A DNA stretch of 5,808 nucleotides, taken from positions 1-5,808 of the forward strand of contig JALSPN010000006.1 in NCBI GenBank assembly GCA_026985945.1. Direction: 5' to 3'. The notes beneath the pieces are model-generated. The model did not search any database and was not told where the DNA came from. It saw only the letters and a list, made by a program, of their open reading frames with translations. Within the stretch, counting starts at the first letter, position 1; each line of letters begins with the position of its first letter. The position numbers and the translations under genes are program-made. Positions 1 through 5,590 of this stretch are shown here, one piece after another. Source of the stretch: Thermodesulfobacteriales bacterium. GTDB lineage: Bacteria > Desulfobacterota > Thermodesulfobacteria > Thermodesulfobacteriales > Thermodesulfatatoraceae.

Positions 1-119
1 TAGACCTAAAAGTTCAGGAAATAGTTATGAGATAGGCATTAAGGTGGGATTCTGTTTTGATTTTGTAAAATTTGAGGGATTTTGATGGGAAAGAAGCTTT
101 TTATTGCTTAAAAATTCAG

Positions 120-284
120 TTAAGAGTTAAGAGAAGCCAGGAAGAGTCTTTCTCGGAATTTTTGTCCAGCTGTTTTTTTGGTTTCTAGAGATGCAATATC
201 GTCTTTATCAATAATTACACACCTTATCCGGAAATTAGGGTGTGTAATCCCAAAATCCCGAACACTATCTTGAGAAAAGATCAT
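120..284 (-). CDS. possible small hypothetical protein (54 aa)
   Basis: Reading the minus strand from an ATG at 284-282 gives 54 codons ending in TAA at 122-120. The start is preceded by GGGAGG with exactly 8 bases between GGAGG and the ATG, a near-ideal ribosome binding site; this is the main support. The product is soluble and charged, with no signal peptide or membrane segment: it begins MIFSQDSVRDFGITHPNF, has an acidic patch (IDKDDI, residues 25-30) and a basic C-terminal part (KKTAGQKFRERL, residues 36-47). I do not recognise the family. It diverges from the operon at 717. It could be a real small gene, or the surviving N-terminus of a decayed longer gene, since the sequence beyond its stop is AT-rich and shows no continuation. 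A perfect 10-bp inverted repeat lies inside it, which might argue for a non-coding role instead. Confidence 0.4.
   Translation of the reverse strand: MIFSQDSVRDFGITHPNFRIRCVIIDKDDIASLETKKTAGQKFRERLFLASLNS
214..248. repeat. perfect 10-bp inverted repeat
   Basis: ATTACACACC (214-223) and GGTGTGTAAT (239-248) are exact reverse complements separated by 15 bases that contain the palindrome TCCGGA. Transcribed from either strand it would form a stable hairpin. It lies inside the possible minus-strand small gene. There is no T-run directly after either arm, so it is not a canonical Rho-independent terminator. Function unknown; it may be an operator, an RNA hairpin or a remnant of a mobile element end. 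Confidence 0.6.
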
Positions 285-330
285 TTAAGTAGCCTCCCTG
301 TATCTCCACAGCTTTATCTTTCCAACAAAA

Positions 331-347
331 CCTAGTGTTTCACTAAG
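331..347. promoter_or_regulatory. short palindrome upstream of the minus-strand small ORF
   Basis: TAGTG-TTT-CACTA (333-345) is a perfect 5-bp inverted repeat, with one further C-G pair at 331/347. It lies about 50 bases upstream of the minus-strand ATG at 284, where an operator for that gene could sit. No convincing sigma-70 -35/-10 pair was found beside it. Short palindromes arise by chance, so this is a weak call. Confidence 0.2.
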
Positions 348-391
348 ATACTACTTTCTAATTCGCTCACGGGGAATCAGGGTGGCTAAAC

Positions 392-430
392 TCGACAAAA
401 CTGTCGAAATAACAGGATCTGTCGAAAATA
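392..430. promoter_or_regulatory. candidate activator (enhancer) sites: TGTCGA half-site cluster
   Basis: The perfect inverted repeat TCGACA-AAAC-TGTCGA occupies 392-407. A further direct TGTCGA copy begins at 420, 18 bases after the one at 402. An overlapping palindrome ACAG-GAT-CTGT lies at 412-422. The 10-mer TGTCGAAATA at 402-411 recurs exactly after the regulator gene at 5591-5600, and TGTCGAAAATA is present at 420-430. The cluster lies about 245-280 bases upstream of the predicted sigma-54 start, a distance suited to an NtrC-type activator working by DNA looping. The repeats are seen directly. That the regulator encoded at 4234-5574 binds them is inference. Confidence 0.45.
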
Positions 431-443
431 GTTCCTTAATAAT

Positions 444-540
444 GCCCCTCCCTGTCAAGGAGGGGCAGGAGGAGGGTGGAGGTTCGCGCAGAATTGCTGA
501 GCTTCCCCCCTCCCAAACCCTTTCCCTACAAGGGAGAGAG
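444..540. repeat. degenerate inverted intergenic repeat, C/G-rich
   Basis: The left half contains the hairpin GCCCCTCC (444-451) / GGAGGGGC (459-466) followed by a G-rich run to about 483. The right half (about 504-540), read on the opposite strand, has the same order: a CTCCCTTGT-like stretch, GGGA, then a GGG-rich run ending GGGAGGGGGG. The two halves are thus imperfect inverted copies around a centre near 484-503. The pattern resembles dispersed non-coding intergenic repeats seen in many bacteria. It separates the TGTCGA cluster from the sigma-54 promoter. The open frames crossing it on both strands are repeat-derived low-complexity translations, not genes. Confidence 0.5.
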
Positions 541-548
541 AAATCCCC

Positions 549-576
549 TTCGCCACTCACCATTCGCCACTAGCCA
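549..576. repeat. tandem heptamer repeat, four units
   Basis: Four consecutive 7-base units read TTCGCCA, CTCACCA, TTCGCCA, CTAGCCA, so the same block is also two 14-base units identical at 12 of 14 positions. Heptamer tandem repeats of this type occur between genes in several bacterial groups and can vary in copy number between strains. It lies about 100-125 bases upstream of the predicted sigma-54 transcription start, between the candidate activator sites and the promoter, so copy-number change would alter the spacing between them. Confidence 0.55.
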
Positions 577-647
577 TTAAATAAGATCCGGAAGCTTTTT
601 CTACTCCACTAACCGGGAATTAAGGCCGGCTTTAGTCTTATAAAGCC

Positions 648-663
648 TGGCATTACCTTTGCT
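648..663 (+). promoter_or_regulatory. sigma-54 (RpoN) -24/-12 promoter
   Basis: TGGCATTACCTTTGCT matches the sigma-54 consensus TGGCAYR-N4-TTGCW closely. The invariant GG (649-650) and GC (661-662) are separated by exactly 10 bases, the base before TGG is a pyrimidine, and TTGCT is followed by a T run. Placing the C of GC at -12 predicts transcription starting near 674 and a leader of about 43 bases to the ATG at 717. Sigma-54 promoters are silent without an AAA+ activator; one of the right type with an intact GAFTGA loop is encoded at 4234-5574. No comparable site was found upstream of the kinase operon or in the downstream intergenic region. Confidence 0.8.
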
Positions 664-716
664 TTTACCTTAAATAGCCGGCGCCGGTCAGAAAAAACAA
701 AAAGGAGGTTGTGGCT

Positions 717-1193
717 ATGAAAAGGACAAAAATGAAAGGAATTTATTTTGTAATCTTTATGGCGGTTCTGGTTCTCGTCTCCCAGGCATGGTCTGGAAGC
801 AGGAGCACAAATAACACCAATTCCCGGGCAAATCTTTATATCGGAGAACCGGTAAGCATTAGCGGTATAGTAACCGCGGTTCCATCCCCAGGAAATCCCG
901 GGCTTAAGATCGACACCGGCACAGAGACCGTTACGGTTTACGGGTTAGGGCCCTTCTGGTTCTGGGAGCGGATGGGAGTAGCCTACCCTGCTGTAGGAGA
1001 AGAGGTGTCGGTTGAAGGCTACAAAGTAACCCTTAATGATGGCAGCGAAAGGATAATCGCCACGAGGATCACCGTTTCCGGACAGACCATCAACCTGAGG
1101 GACGATGACGGGCGTCCAGCCTGGAGGGGTGGCCGTTTTGGAGCAGGTCACGGCTCAAAAGGGTGTGGATGGAAGCACTGGTCTTCCCAATAA
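717..1193 (+). CDS. small secreted OB-fold-like protein
   Basis: A 158-residue protein. The ATG at 717 is chosen over an in-frame GTG at 711 because the strong AAAGGAGG (701-708) lies 8 bases from the ATG but only 2 from the GTG. Residues 1-24 form a clear Sec signal peptide (basic start MKRTKMK, hydrophobic core, cleavage probably after SQA). The mature part, about residues 40-125, is beta-rich: a turn rich in Gly/Pro (SPGNPGLKIDTG), GLGPFWFWERMGV (77-88), then GEEVSVEGYKV (94-104), a pattern suggesting a small OB-like barrel. A conserved-looking LRDDDGRPAWRGG stretch (128-139) precedes a Gly/His/Trp tail with one Cys (C150). I know of similar anonymous small exported proteins but no established function. 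It is the first gene after the sigma-54 promoter and lies 70 bases before the ferritin-like gene, so the two are probably co-expressed. A metal or ligand-binding role is only a guess. Confidence 0.85.
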   Translation: MKRTKMKGIYFVIFMAVLVLVSQAWSGSRSTNNTNSRANLYIGEPVSISGIVTAVPSPGNPGLKIDTGTETVTVYGLGPFWFWERMGVAYPAVGEEVSVEGYKVTLNDGSERIIATRITVSGQTINLRDDDGRPAWRGGRFGAGHGSKGCGWKHWSSQ

Positions 1194-1200
1194 AAAGCCC

Positions 1201-1216
1201 GGAGGGACATCCCTCC
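1201..1216 (+). other. intercistronic hairpin
   Basis: GGAGGG (1201-1206), loop ACAT, CCCTCC (1211-1216) form a perfect 6-bp GC-rich stem 7 bases after the stop of the first gene. Only three T residues follow (CCTTTAG), so it is a poor terminator. It is better read as a partial terminator or an RNA-stabilising hairpin that could set the ratio of the first gene to the ferritin-like gene. Confidence 0.4.
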
Positions 1217-1263
1217 CCTTTAGAACATCAAAACTAAACCCAACGAAGGAGGAAAGGACTGTG

Positions 1264-1911
1264 ATGGCAAAAAAATTTAGAAAAATCACCTTAATTTTAC
1301 TTTTCTTCGCGTTTCTTTCGACAAACAAAGCCCTCTCATTTAATGGACACCGTGAAGGGGCAAATTACGGCAGAGGACATGAAGACACTCTCTGGAGCCT
1401 GCCCTTAGGTGAACTTTCGGAGGAAGAAAGAGAGGCCATTCTTTACATGAGAGAGGAAGAAAAACTGGCAAGAGACGTCTATCTTACCCTATATCAGCAT
1501 TACGGACTGATAATTCTGGCTAATATCGCTGAAAGCGAACAAAATCACATGAATAGTGTTAAAATGTTGATAGATCGCTATGGCCTTGATGACCCGGTAA
1601 CAAATGAGGAAGACATAGGAAACTTTACCAATCCTCAACTGGCTGCGCTTTATAACGAGCTGGTGGAAAAGGGGTTGCTCTCCGAAATCGAGGCCCTTAA
1701 GGTAGGAGCCCTGATAGAAGAACTTGATATTCACGATCTGGAAGAAAGACTGGCCATTATAGACCAGGAAGATGTCCAGATGGTATTTGAACGCTTAAAA
1801 GCCGGTTCTTATAACCATCTTCAGGCCTTTGTAAGTGCTCTTTCTGCTTATGGAGAGGAGTATAATCCGCAGTATCTACCTCAGGAAGAGTTTGAAGATT
1901 TGAAGAAATGA
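1264..1911 (+). CDS. secreted DUF2202 ferritin-like protein
   Basis: A 215-residue exported protein of the DUF2202 family, which has a ferritin-like four-helix fold. The start is ATG 1264 after GAAGGAGG; an in-frame GTG at 1261 would add one residue and has slightly better spacing (8 against 11 bases). Residues 1-25 are a Sec signal peptide (MAKKFRK, hydrophobic core, cleavage around ALS). The domain begins near residue 51. Helix 1 carries REEEKLARDVY (63-73); helix 2 carries the ExxH metal-ligand pattern E92-Q-N-H95; helix 3 carries IEELDIHDLEE (151-161); helix 4 carries GSYNHLQAF (181-189). These Glu/His residues would suit a di-iron or other metal site, although the fourth helix has H185 without a Glu three residues before it. 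Length is usual for the family. The catalytic activity is not established; iron oxidation, metal storage or peroxide removal in the periplasm are plausible. It lies in the sigma-54-controlled operon. Confidence 0.92.
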   Translation: MAKKFRKITLILLFFAFLSTNKALSFNGHREGANYGRGHEDTLWSLPLGELSEEEREAILYMREEEKLARDVYLTLYQHYGLIILANIAESEQNHMNSVKMLIDRYGLDDPVTNEEDIGNFTNPQLAALYNELVEKGLLSEIEALKVGALIEELDIHDLEERLAIIDQEDVQMVFERLKAGSYNHLQAFVSALSAYGEEYNPQYLPQEEFEDLKK

Positions 1912-2324
1912 TGGGGGCAGATTCTTCCCATTCTCCTCATCCTTCTCAAAGGAATAGGATGATTCAGCTCCCGGCCCGCAAACACCATTTCCGCGGTGCG
2001 CAAAAGAAAAGCTTCACTTTTGTTCCGGAAATTCCGGTAAGAGAAGAACATCACGGGCAAGAAGGGCAACTTTACGCCTTAATTTATTTCCGTGAAGGAA
2101 GACAGTGGTTTTTGGTCTCTGGAGAGAACCAGGTAGTCCCCTGGACTCCGGGGATGGAGCTGGTGCCTTTTGCAAGGAAAAGGCTGGGAGAATCGGTAAA
2201 CTTTCCTCTTTTTACTCACCCTCTGGATCTTGAAGGAGTGCGGGGAACCTTTGATGTGTATTTCGGTTATCAGCCTGAGGGGGGCCCTCTGGTCTATACC
2301 GCAAGGAGTTTGACCTTTGAGTAA
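1908..2324 (+). CDS. hypothetical beta-rich protein, start uncertain
   Basis: A protein of up to 138 residues whose ATG (1908) overlaps the stop of the ferritin-like gene as ATGA, implying translational coupling; a second ATG follows at 1911. An in-frame ATG at 1959 has a better ribosome binding site (AAAGGA 5 bases upstream) and would give 121 residues. The first 17 residues (Ser/His/Pro-rich) look poorly structured, which favours the later start. From about residue 50 the sequence alternates like a beta-sandwich: GQLYALIYF, then REGRQWFLVSG, VPWTPGMELVPFARKRL, and FDVYFGYQPEGGPLVYTARSLTF at the end. This resembles, by eye only, the small beta domains attached to many secreted proteins (a gTYt-yaal-pGg type ending). 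Unlike its two operon partners it has no signal peptide from either start. It could be cytoplasmic, or a domain detached from a once larger exported protein. I cannot name the family. Confidence 0.75.
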   Translation: MMGADSSHSPHPSQRNRMIQLPARKHHFRGAQKKSFTFVPEIPVREEHHGQEGQLYALIYFREGRQWFLVSGENQVVPWTPGMELVPFARKRLGESVNFPLFTHPLDLEGVRGTFDVYFGYQPEGGPLVYTARSLTFE

Positions 2325-2327
2325 AAA

Positions 2328-2361
2328 AGAGCATAAGGGGCCCAAATGGCCCCTTTCTCTT
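2328..2361 (+). terminator. probable terminator after the first operon
   Basis: AAGGGGCC (2335-2342), loop CAAAT, GGCCCCTT (2348-2355) form an 8-bp GC-rich stem. It is extended after a small internal loop by AAGAG pairing with CTCTT (2327-2331 with 2357-2361). It begins 3 bases after the stop of the third gene, where an operon end is expected. The U-tract is interrupted (TTTCTCTT), so termination may be incomplete. Because the hairpin would lie inside the 5' end of a longer reading of the next gene, it also helps choose that gene's start. Confidence 0.6.
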
Positions 2362-2397
2362 ATAGACGTTAAAGACTACCAAAGGAGTCTTTTTAAA

Positions 2398-2730
2398 GTG
2401 CGGCTTGTTATTTTCTTTTTGATATGTGGAATTTTACTGGCTGCAGCAGAGCTTAAGGCCGAGGAAATAACCGGCCGCATAATAGCAATAAATGCTCAAA
2501 CGAAGGAAGTGGTCGTGAAACCCTTTTGTCAAAAGGCCCCGGAAATAATTCTCCAGAAACCTCACGCCTTTGAAAGTTATCACCCGGGTGATCTTGTAAA
2601 GATAAAAATAGATACTCAAGGCCGCGACCTGAAAGTCAAAAGCATAAGACCCTTCAGCCTTAAGGATCGAACGGGAGTGCGCAAAAGACTTAAAATGCGG
2701 AGAAGACATTGTGGCTGCGGAAGACCGTAA
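2398..2730 (+). CDS. small exported protein with Cys-rich HCGCG tail
   Basis: A 110-residue protein. I choose GTG 2398 (AAAGGAG at 2381-2387, 10 bases before it) because it gives a textbook Sec signal peptide, MRLVIFFLICGILLAAAELKA, cleaved about residue 21. An upstream in-frame TTG at 2317 has AAGGAG 8 bases before it, but would bury the signal peptide behind 27 residues encoded across the terminator hairpin. The mature protein begins EEITGRIIAINAQTKEVVVK and continues to GDLVKIKID (64-72) and LKVKSIRPF (78-86), consistent with a small five-stranded OB-like barrel. The very basic C-terminus, RKRLKMRRRHCGCGRP, carries C105 and C107 with H104; C44 lies in the barrel. These could bind a metal or form disulfides. 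It overlaps the kinase gene by 20 bases, so it is probably co-translated with it and may be a periplasmic partner of the sensor. I recognise no named family. Confidence 0.75.
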   Translation: MRLVIFFLICGILLAAAELKAEEITGRIIAINAQTKEVVVKPFCQKAPEIILQKPHAFESYHPGDLVKIKIDTQGRDLKVKSIRPFSLKDRTGVRKRLKMRRRHCGCGRP

Positions 2731-4237
2731 GAAAGTTCTTCCCATGTGGATGCTCAATCTCCTCTTTTTTGGAGGGCTATTGGTGCTGGTGAATTCCCTC
2801 TTTGTATGGCATCTCCGGCGAACGGAAGAATTATTTTTAAAGCACGCCCGCAAGGACGCCCTGCTAATAGCTCGCATGGTCTCCCTTAATACGGAAACCG
2901 GATATCTTGCGGACCAGATCCTGCGCCATCTCCTGGAACATTTTCTAAAAAATCTCGGAAAGTTTCTGGACTATCTCGAACTCGTGGAACCTTTCTCTTA
3001 CGACGAATTAATGGCCTTTGTAGAGGAAAACCATCTTTACGGCTTAAGTCTCAAAAGGTTTTCGGGGCCTCCACTCCTGGCCCCTAAAAACTGGTCGGCT
3101 GCGATTCCGTCCGAGGATCTGGAGGCGGCTCCACCCCTTGTTTATTTCTCTGACCAGGATCTGTTCGTGTATCGGCTTACCGACCTTAAGTGTTGTCAGG
3201 AGATCGTTCTGGTCGTGCGCGTCAAAAACCTCAAAAATCTCTACCGGAAAGTCTCTCTTACTTACGTGCTGGGAAACATCACCAGGCTTCCCGGCATTCT
3301 TTACCTGAAAGAAGAAAAGCAAACCTGTTCTGAAATGTCCGTAACCGAAAAAAAAGAGGCGGTGGAAATCAAAGTGCCCTTTGAAGCCCGGTGTTTGATC
3401 GTGGGACTGGACAACACACCTCTCCAAACAGCCAAACGCAGATTATGGCAACAGTATTTCCTCTTGAACGCCTTTCTTATCCCGCTGGGGGGTCTTCTCG
3501 GTTACCTTTTTTACCGTTTACAAAGGTTCTATCTCCGAAGGTTTGAGGCTTACGAAAGAGGGCTATCTTTAAGACGGGAGGAGGCGGCCCTGGGCCGAGC
3601 CGCAGCCATCATCGCCCACGAGATCAAAAATCCTCTCAACAGCATGGCCATTGCCCTTCAACGCCTTCTTTTAGAAGGCGAGAATCTGAATGCAGAGCAG
3701 AAGCAGCTCCTCAAGCTGGTATCTGATTCCATAAAAAGGACCAATCATACGGTAAAAAATCTCCTTAATTACGCCCGCCTGCCGCAGGAAATTGCCAGGC
3801 AGCCGGTTCGTCTTGACAAACCCGCAAGAGAGCTCCTGGCCCTCTTCGCCCCTGAACTGTTAAGGAAAAAAGTTCGCCTGGAGACGCATATTGAAGAAGT
3901 GGAAATACCAGGAGATACTCATCTTCTCTCTCAAATGCTGGAAAACCTCCTAAAAAATGCCCTTGAAGCCCTGGAATTCGAGGGATTTTTAAGAATTTCT
4001 CTCAAAATGGAAGGAAAAGAGGCGGTTTTAAAGCTGGTAAACAGTGGCGAAATCCCACAGGAAGAGGACTTAAAACGCATTTTTGAACCTTATGTTACTT
4101 TTAAGACCAGAGGGACGGGGCTTGGGCTGGCAATTGTCCGTAAGATCGTGAAAGCCCATGGAGGAAGAATAAAGGCCCGGATCCGGAACGGGCTCTTTGA
4201 AATAGAGATAAGACTTCCTGGAGTAAAAGACGCGTGA
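2711..4237 (+). CDS. membrane sensor histidine kinase
   Basis: A 508-residue inner-membrane kinase that should autophosphorylate and pass phosphate to the adjacent regulator. GTG 2711 is chosen for its GGAG 8 bases upstream; ATG 2744 is an alternative without a good ribosome binding site. TM1 is about residues 14-34 and TM2 about 248-268, bounding a periplasmic domain of about 210 residues that I cannot assign; it contains a CC pair (161-162), C206 and C228. No obvious HAMP or PAS region follows TM2: the H-box arrives after a short linker, with the phosphoacceptor H303 in IIAHEIKNPLN. The ATPase domain has the N-box ENLLKNALEALE (N416), a G1-like NSGEIPQE (444-451) where the usual Asp is Asn, the F-box IFEPY (about 457-461) and G2 GTGLGLAIV (468 on). 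Asn in G1 is seen in some NtrB-like kinases, so it should be active. It overlaps the genes on both sides, by 20 and 4 bases. Confidence 0.95.
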   Translation: MAAEDRKKVLPMWMLNLLFFGGLLVLVNSLFVWHLRRTEELFLKHARKDALLIARMVSLNTETGYLADQILRHLLEHFLKNLGKFLDYLELVEPFSYDELMAFVEENHLYGLSLKRFSGPPLLAPKNWSAAIPSEDLEAAPPLVYFSDQDLFVYRLTDLKCCQEIVLVVRVKNLKNLYRKVSLTYVLGNITRLPGILYLKEEKQTCSEMSVTEKKEAVEIKVPFEARCLIVGLDNTPLQTAKRRLWQQYFLLNAFLIPLGGLLGYLFYRLQRFYLRRFEAYERGLSLRREEAALGRAAAIIAHEIKNPLNSMAIALQRLLLEGENLNAEQKQLLKLVSDSIKRTNHTVKNLLNYARLPQEIARQPVRLDKPARELLALFAPELLRKKVRLETHIEEVEIPGDTHLLSQMLENLLKNALEALEFEGFLRISLKMEGKEAVLKLVNSGEIPQEEDLKRIFEPYVTFKTRGTGLGLAIVRKIVKAHGGRIKARIRNGLFEIEIRLPGVKDA

Positions 4238-5574
4238 AGATCCTCATCGTGGACGACGAAACAACCCAGGCTGAGTTGTTAAAAGGATTTTTACAAAAAC
4301 AGGGCTACGAAGCCCTTGCGGCTTCGCACCCTGAAAAAGCCCTGGAGATTTTCGAACAGGAACCCATCTGGCTGGTCCTTCTGGATCACAAGATGCCCGG
4401 TCTTACCGGGTGTGAATTGCTTACCCGCCTCAAAAAGATCAATCCTCACGTCAAAGTGATCATGATTACGGCTTACGGAGAAGTTGGACTGGCGGTGGAA
4501 GCCATGAAACTCGGAGCCGAGGATTTTCTCGAAAAACCTATCGTTCTGGAAGAACTTCTCACCCGTATTAAGCGCCTTGAAGAAGAATATTTTACGGAAC
4601 AAGACGTAAAGGAGACCTTCGAAGACCTTGAAGAAAGGGAAACCCCTTTGCCTCTGGAAATTGTAACGGAAAGCCCCAGGATGAAAGAGATCATTTCTAC
4701 GGTGCGGCGGGTGGCTCCCACCCCCTGGCCAGTATTAATCCGGGGGGAGACCGGAACGGGCAAAGAAATCATCGCCCGCTTAATACACCTTTTGAGCTCG
4801 CGGGCAGAAAGGCCTTTCATCGAGGTCAACTGTGCCGCTATCCCTGAAAATCTCTTCGAATCGGAACTTTTCGGACATGAACGCGGGGCCTTCACCGGCG
4901 CTTCTCACACCAAACGCGGCCGTTTCGAACTGGCTCATACCGGAACCATCTTCCTGGACGAAGTGGGGGAGCTTCCACTAAACCTTCAGCCCAAACTTCT
5001 CCGCGTGCTTCAGGAAGGTAAGTTTTCCAGACTTGGCGGCGAAAAAGACATCGAGGTGGATGTAAGAATTATTTCAGCCACCAACCGCGACCTTAAAAAA
5101 ATGATCGAAGAAGGGCTTTTTCGGGAAGACCTCTACTACCGTCTCAATGTGTTTGAAATAGAGCTCCCTCCCCTCAGAGAACGCAAAGAAGATATTCCCA
5201 AACTAATTGAGCTTTTCACCAGACGATACGCCCTGCATCCGGTGACCTATTCTCCTGAGGCCACGGATTATCTTCTCAAGTATCCCTATCCCGGAAACAT
5301 TCGGGAACTTGAACACATCATTCAACGCACGGTCACCCTGGCCAGAGGTCGGGTTATCAGGCCGGAGGACCTTCCCGAAGAGGTGCGGCGTTATCGCCGC
5401 CTGCGAAGTGGTCCTCTTGAGGAAAGGCTTGCCGCCCTGGAGAGAGAGATGATCCTTGAAGCCCTAGAAAAAACCGGCTGGGTCCAGACCCGCGCCGCCG
5501 AACTCCTCGGAATAAGTGAAAGGGTATTGCGCTACAAGATGGCCAAACACGGCCTGAAAAAGAAAAAAACTTAG
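4234..5574 (+). CDS. NtrC-family sigma-54-dependent response regulator
   Basis: A 446-residue cytoplasmic activator with three complete domains, of usual length for the family. The receiver (1-115) has acidic pocket D7/D8, phosphoacceptor D51 in LVLLDHKMPG, T79 and K101. The AAA+ domain (about 145-380) has Walker A GETGTGKE (171-178), the sigma-54-contacting GAFTGA loop (218-223), Walker B GTIFLDEVGE (237-246), arginine-finger region FREDLYYRLNVF and YPGNIRELE (352-360). The Fis-type helix-turn-helix is at the C-terminus (about 405-441: GWVQTRAAELLGISERVLRYKM), followed by a Lys-rich tail. All key residues are present, so it should be a working activator. Start GTG 4234 overlaps the kinase stop as GTGA, with GGAG 10 bases upstream, indicating coupled translation and a cognate pair. 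The sigma-54 promoter at 648-663 is its likeliest target here. ZraR, NtrC and AtoC share this architecture, so a specific gene name is not justified. Confidence 0.97.
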   Translation: MKILIVDDETTQAELLKGFLQKQGYEALAASHPEKALEIFEQEPIWLVLLDHKMPGLTGCELLTRLKKINPHVKVIMITAYGEVGLAVEAMKLGAEDFLEKPIVLEELLTRIKRLEEEYFTEQDVKETFEDLEERETPLPLEIVTESPRMKEIISTVRRVAPTPWPVLIRGETGTGKEIIARLIHLLSSRAERPFIEVNCAAIPENLFESELFGHERGAFTGASHTKRGRFELAHTGTIFLDEVGELPLNLQPKLLRVLQEGKFSRLGGEKDIEVDVRIISATNRDLKKMIEEGLFREDLYYRLNVFEIELPPLRERKEDIPKLIELFTRRYALHPVTYSPEATDYLLKYPYPGNIRELEHIIQRTVTLARGRVIRPEDLPEEVRRYRRLRSGPLEERLAALEREMILEALEKTGWVQTRAAELLGISERVLRYKMAKHGLKKKKT

Positions 5575-5590
5575 AGAGACCTTTGAATAA

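Noticed and set aside
460..483. G-quadruplex on the plus strand
   Set aside because: G runs are irregular (GG, GGGG, GG, GG, GGG, GG) and do not give four runs of three or more G; they are better explained by the inverted repeat element.
351..573. Overlapping open frames on both strands (63 and 70 codons)
   Set aside because: They run through the G/C-rich inverted repeat and TGTCGA cluster, give low-complexity Pro/Gly/Glu-rich translations and lack a ribosome binding site at the right distance.
1105..1263. An in-frame upstream extension of the ferritin-like gene
   Set aside because: It overlaps the end of the first gene and the intercistronic hairpin, would bury the signal peptide, and the strong ribosome binding site lies just before 1261/1264.
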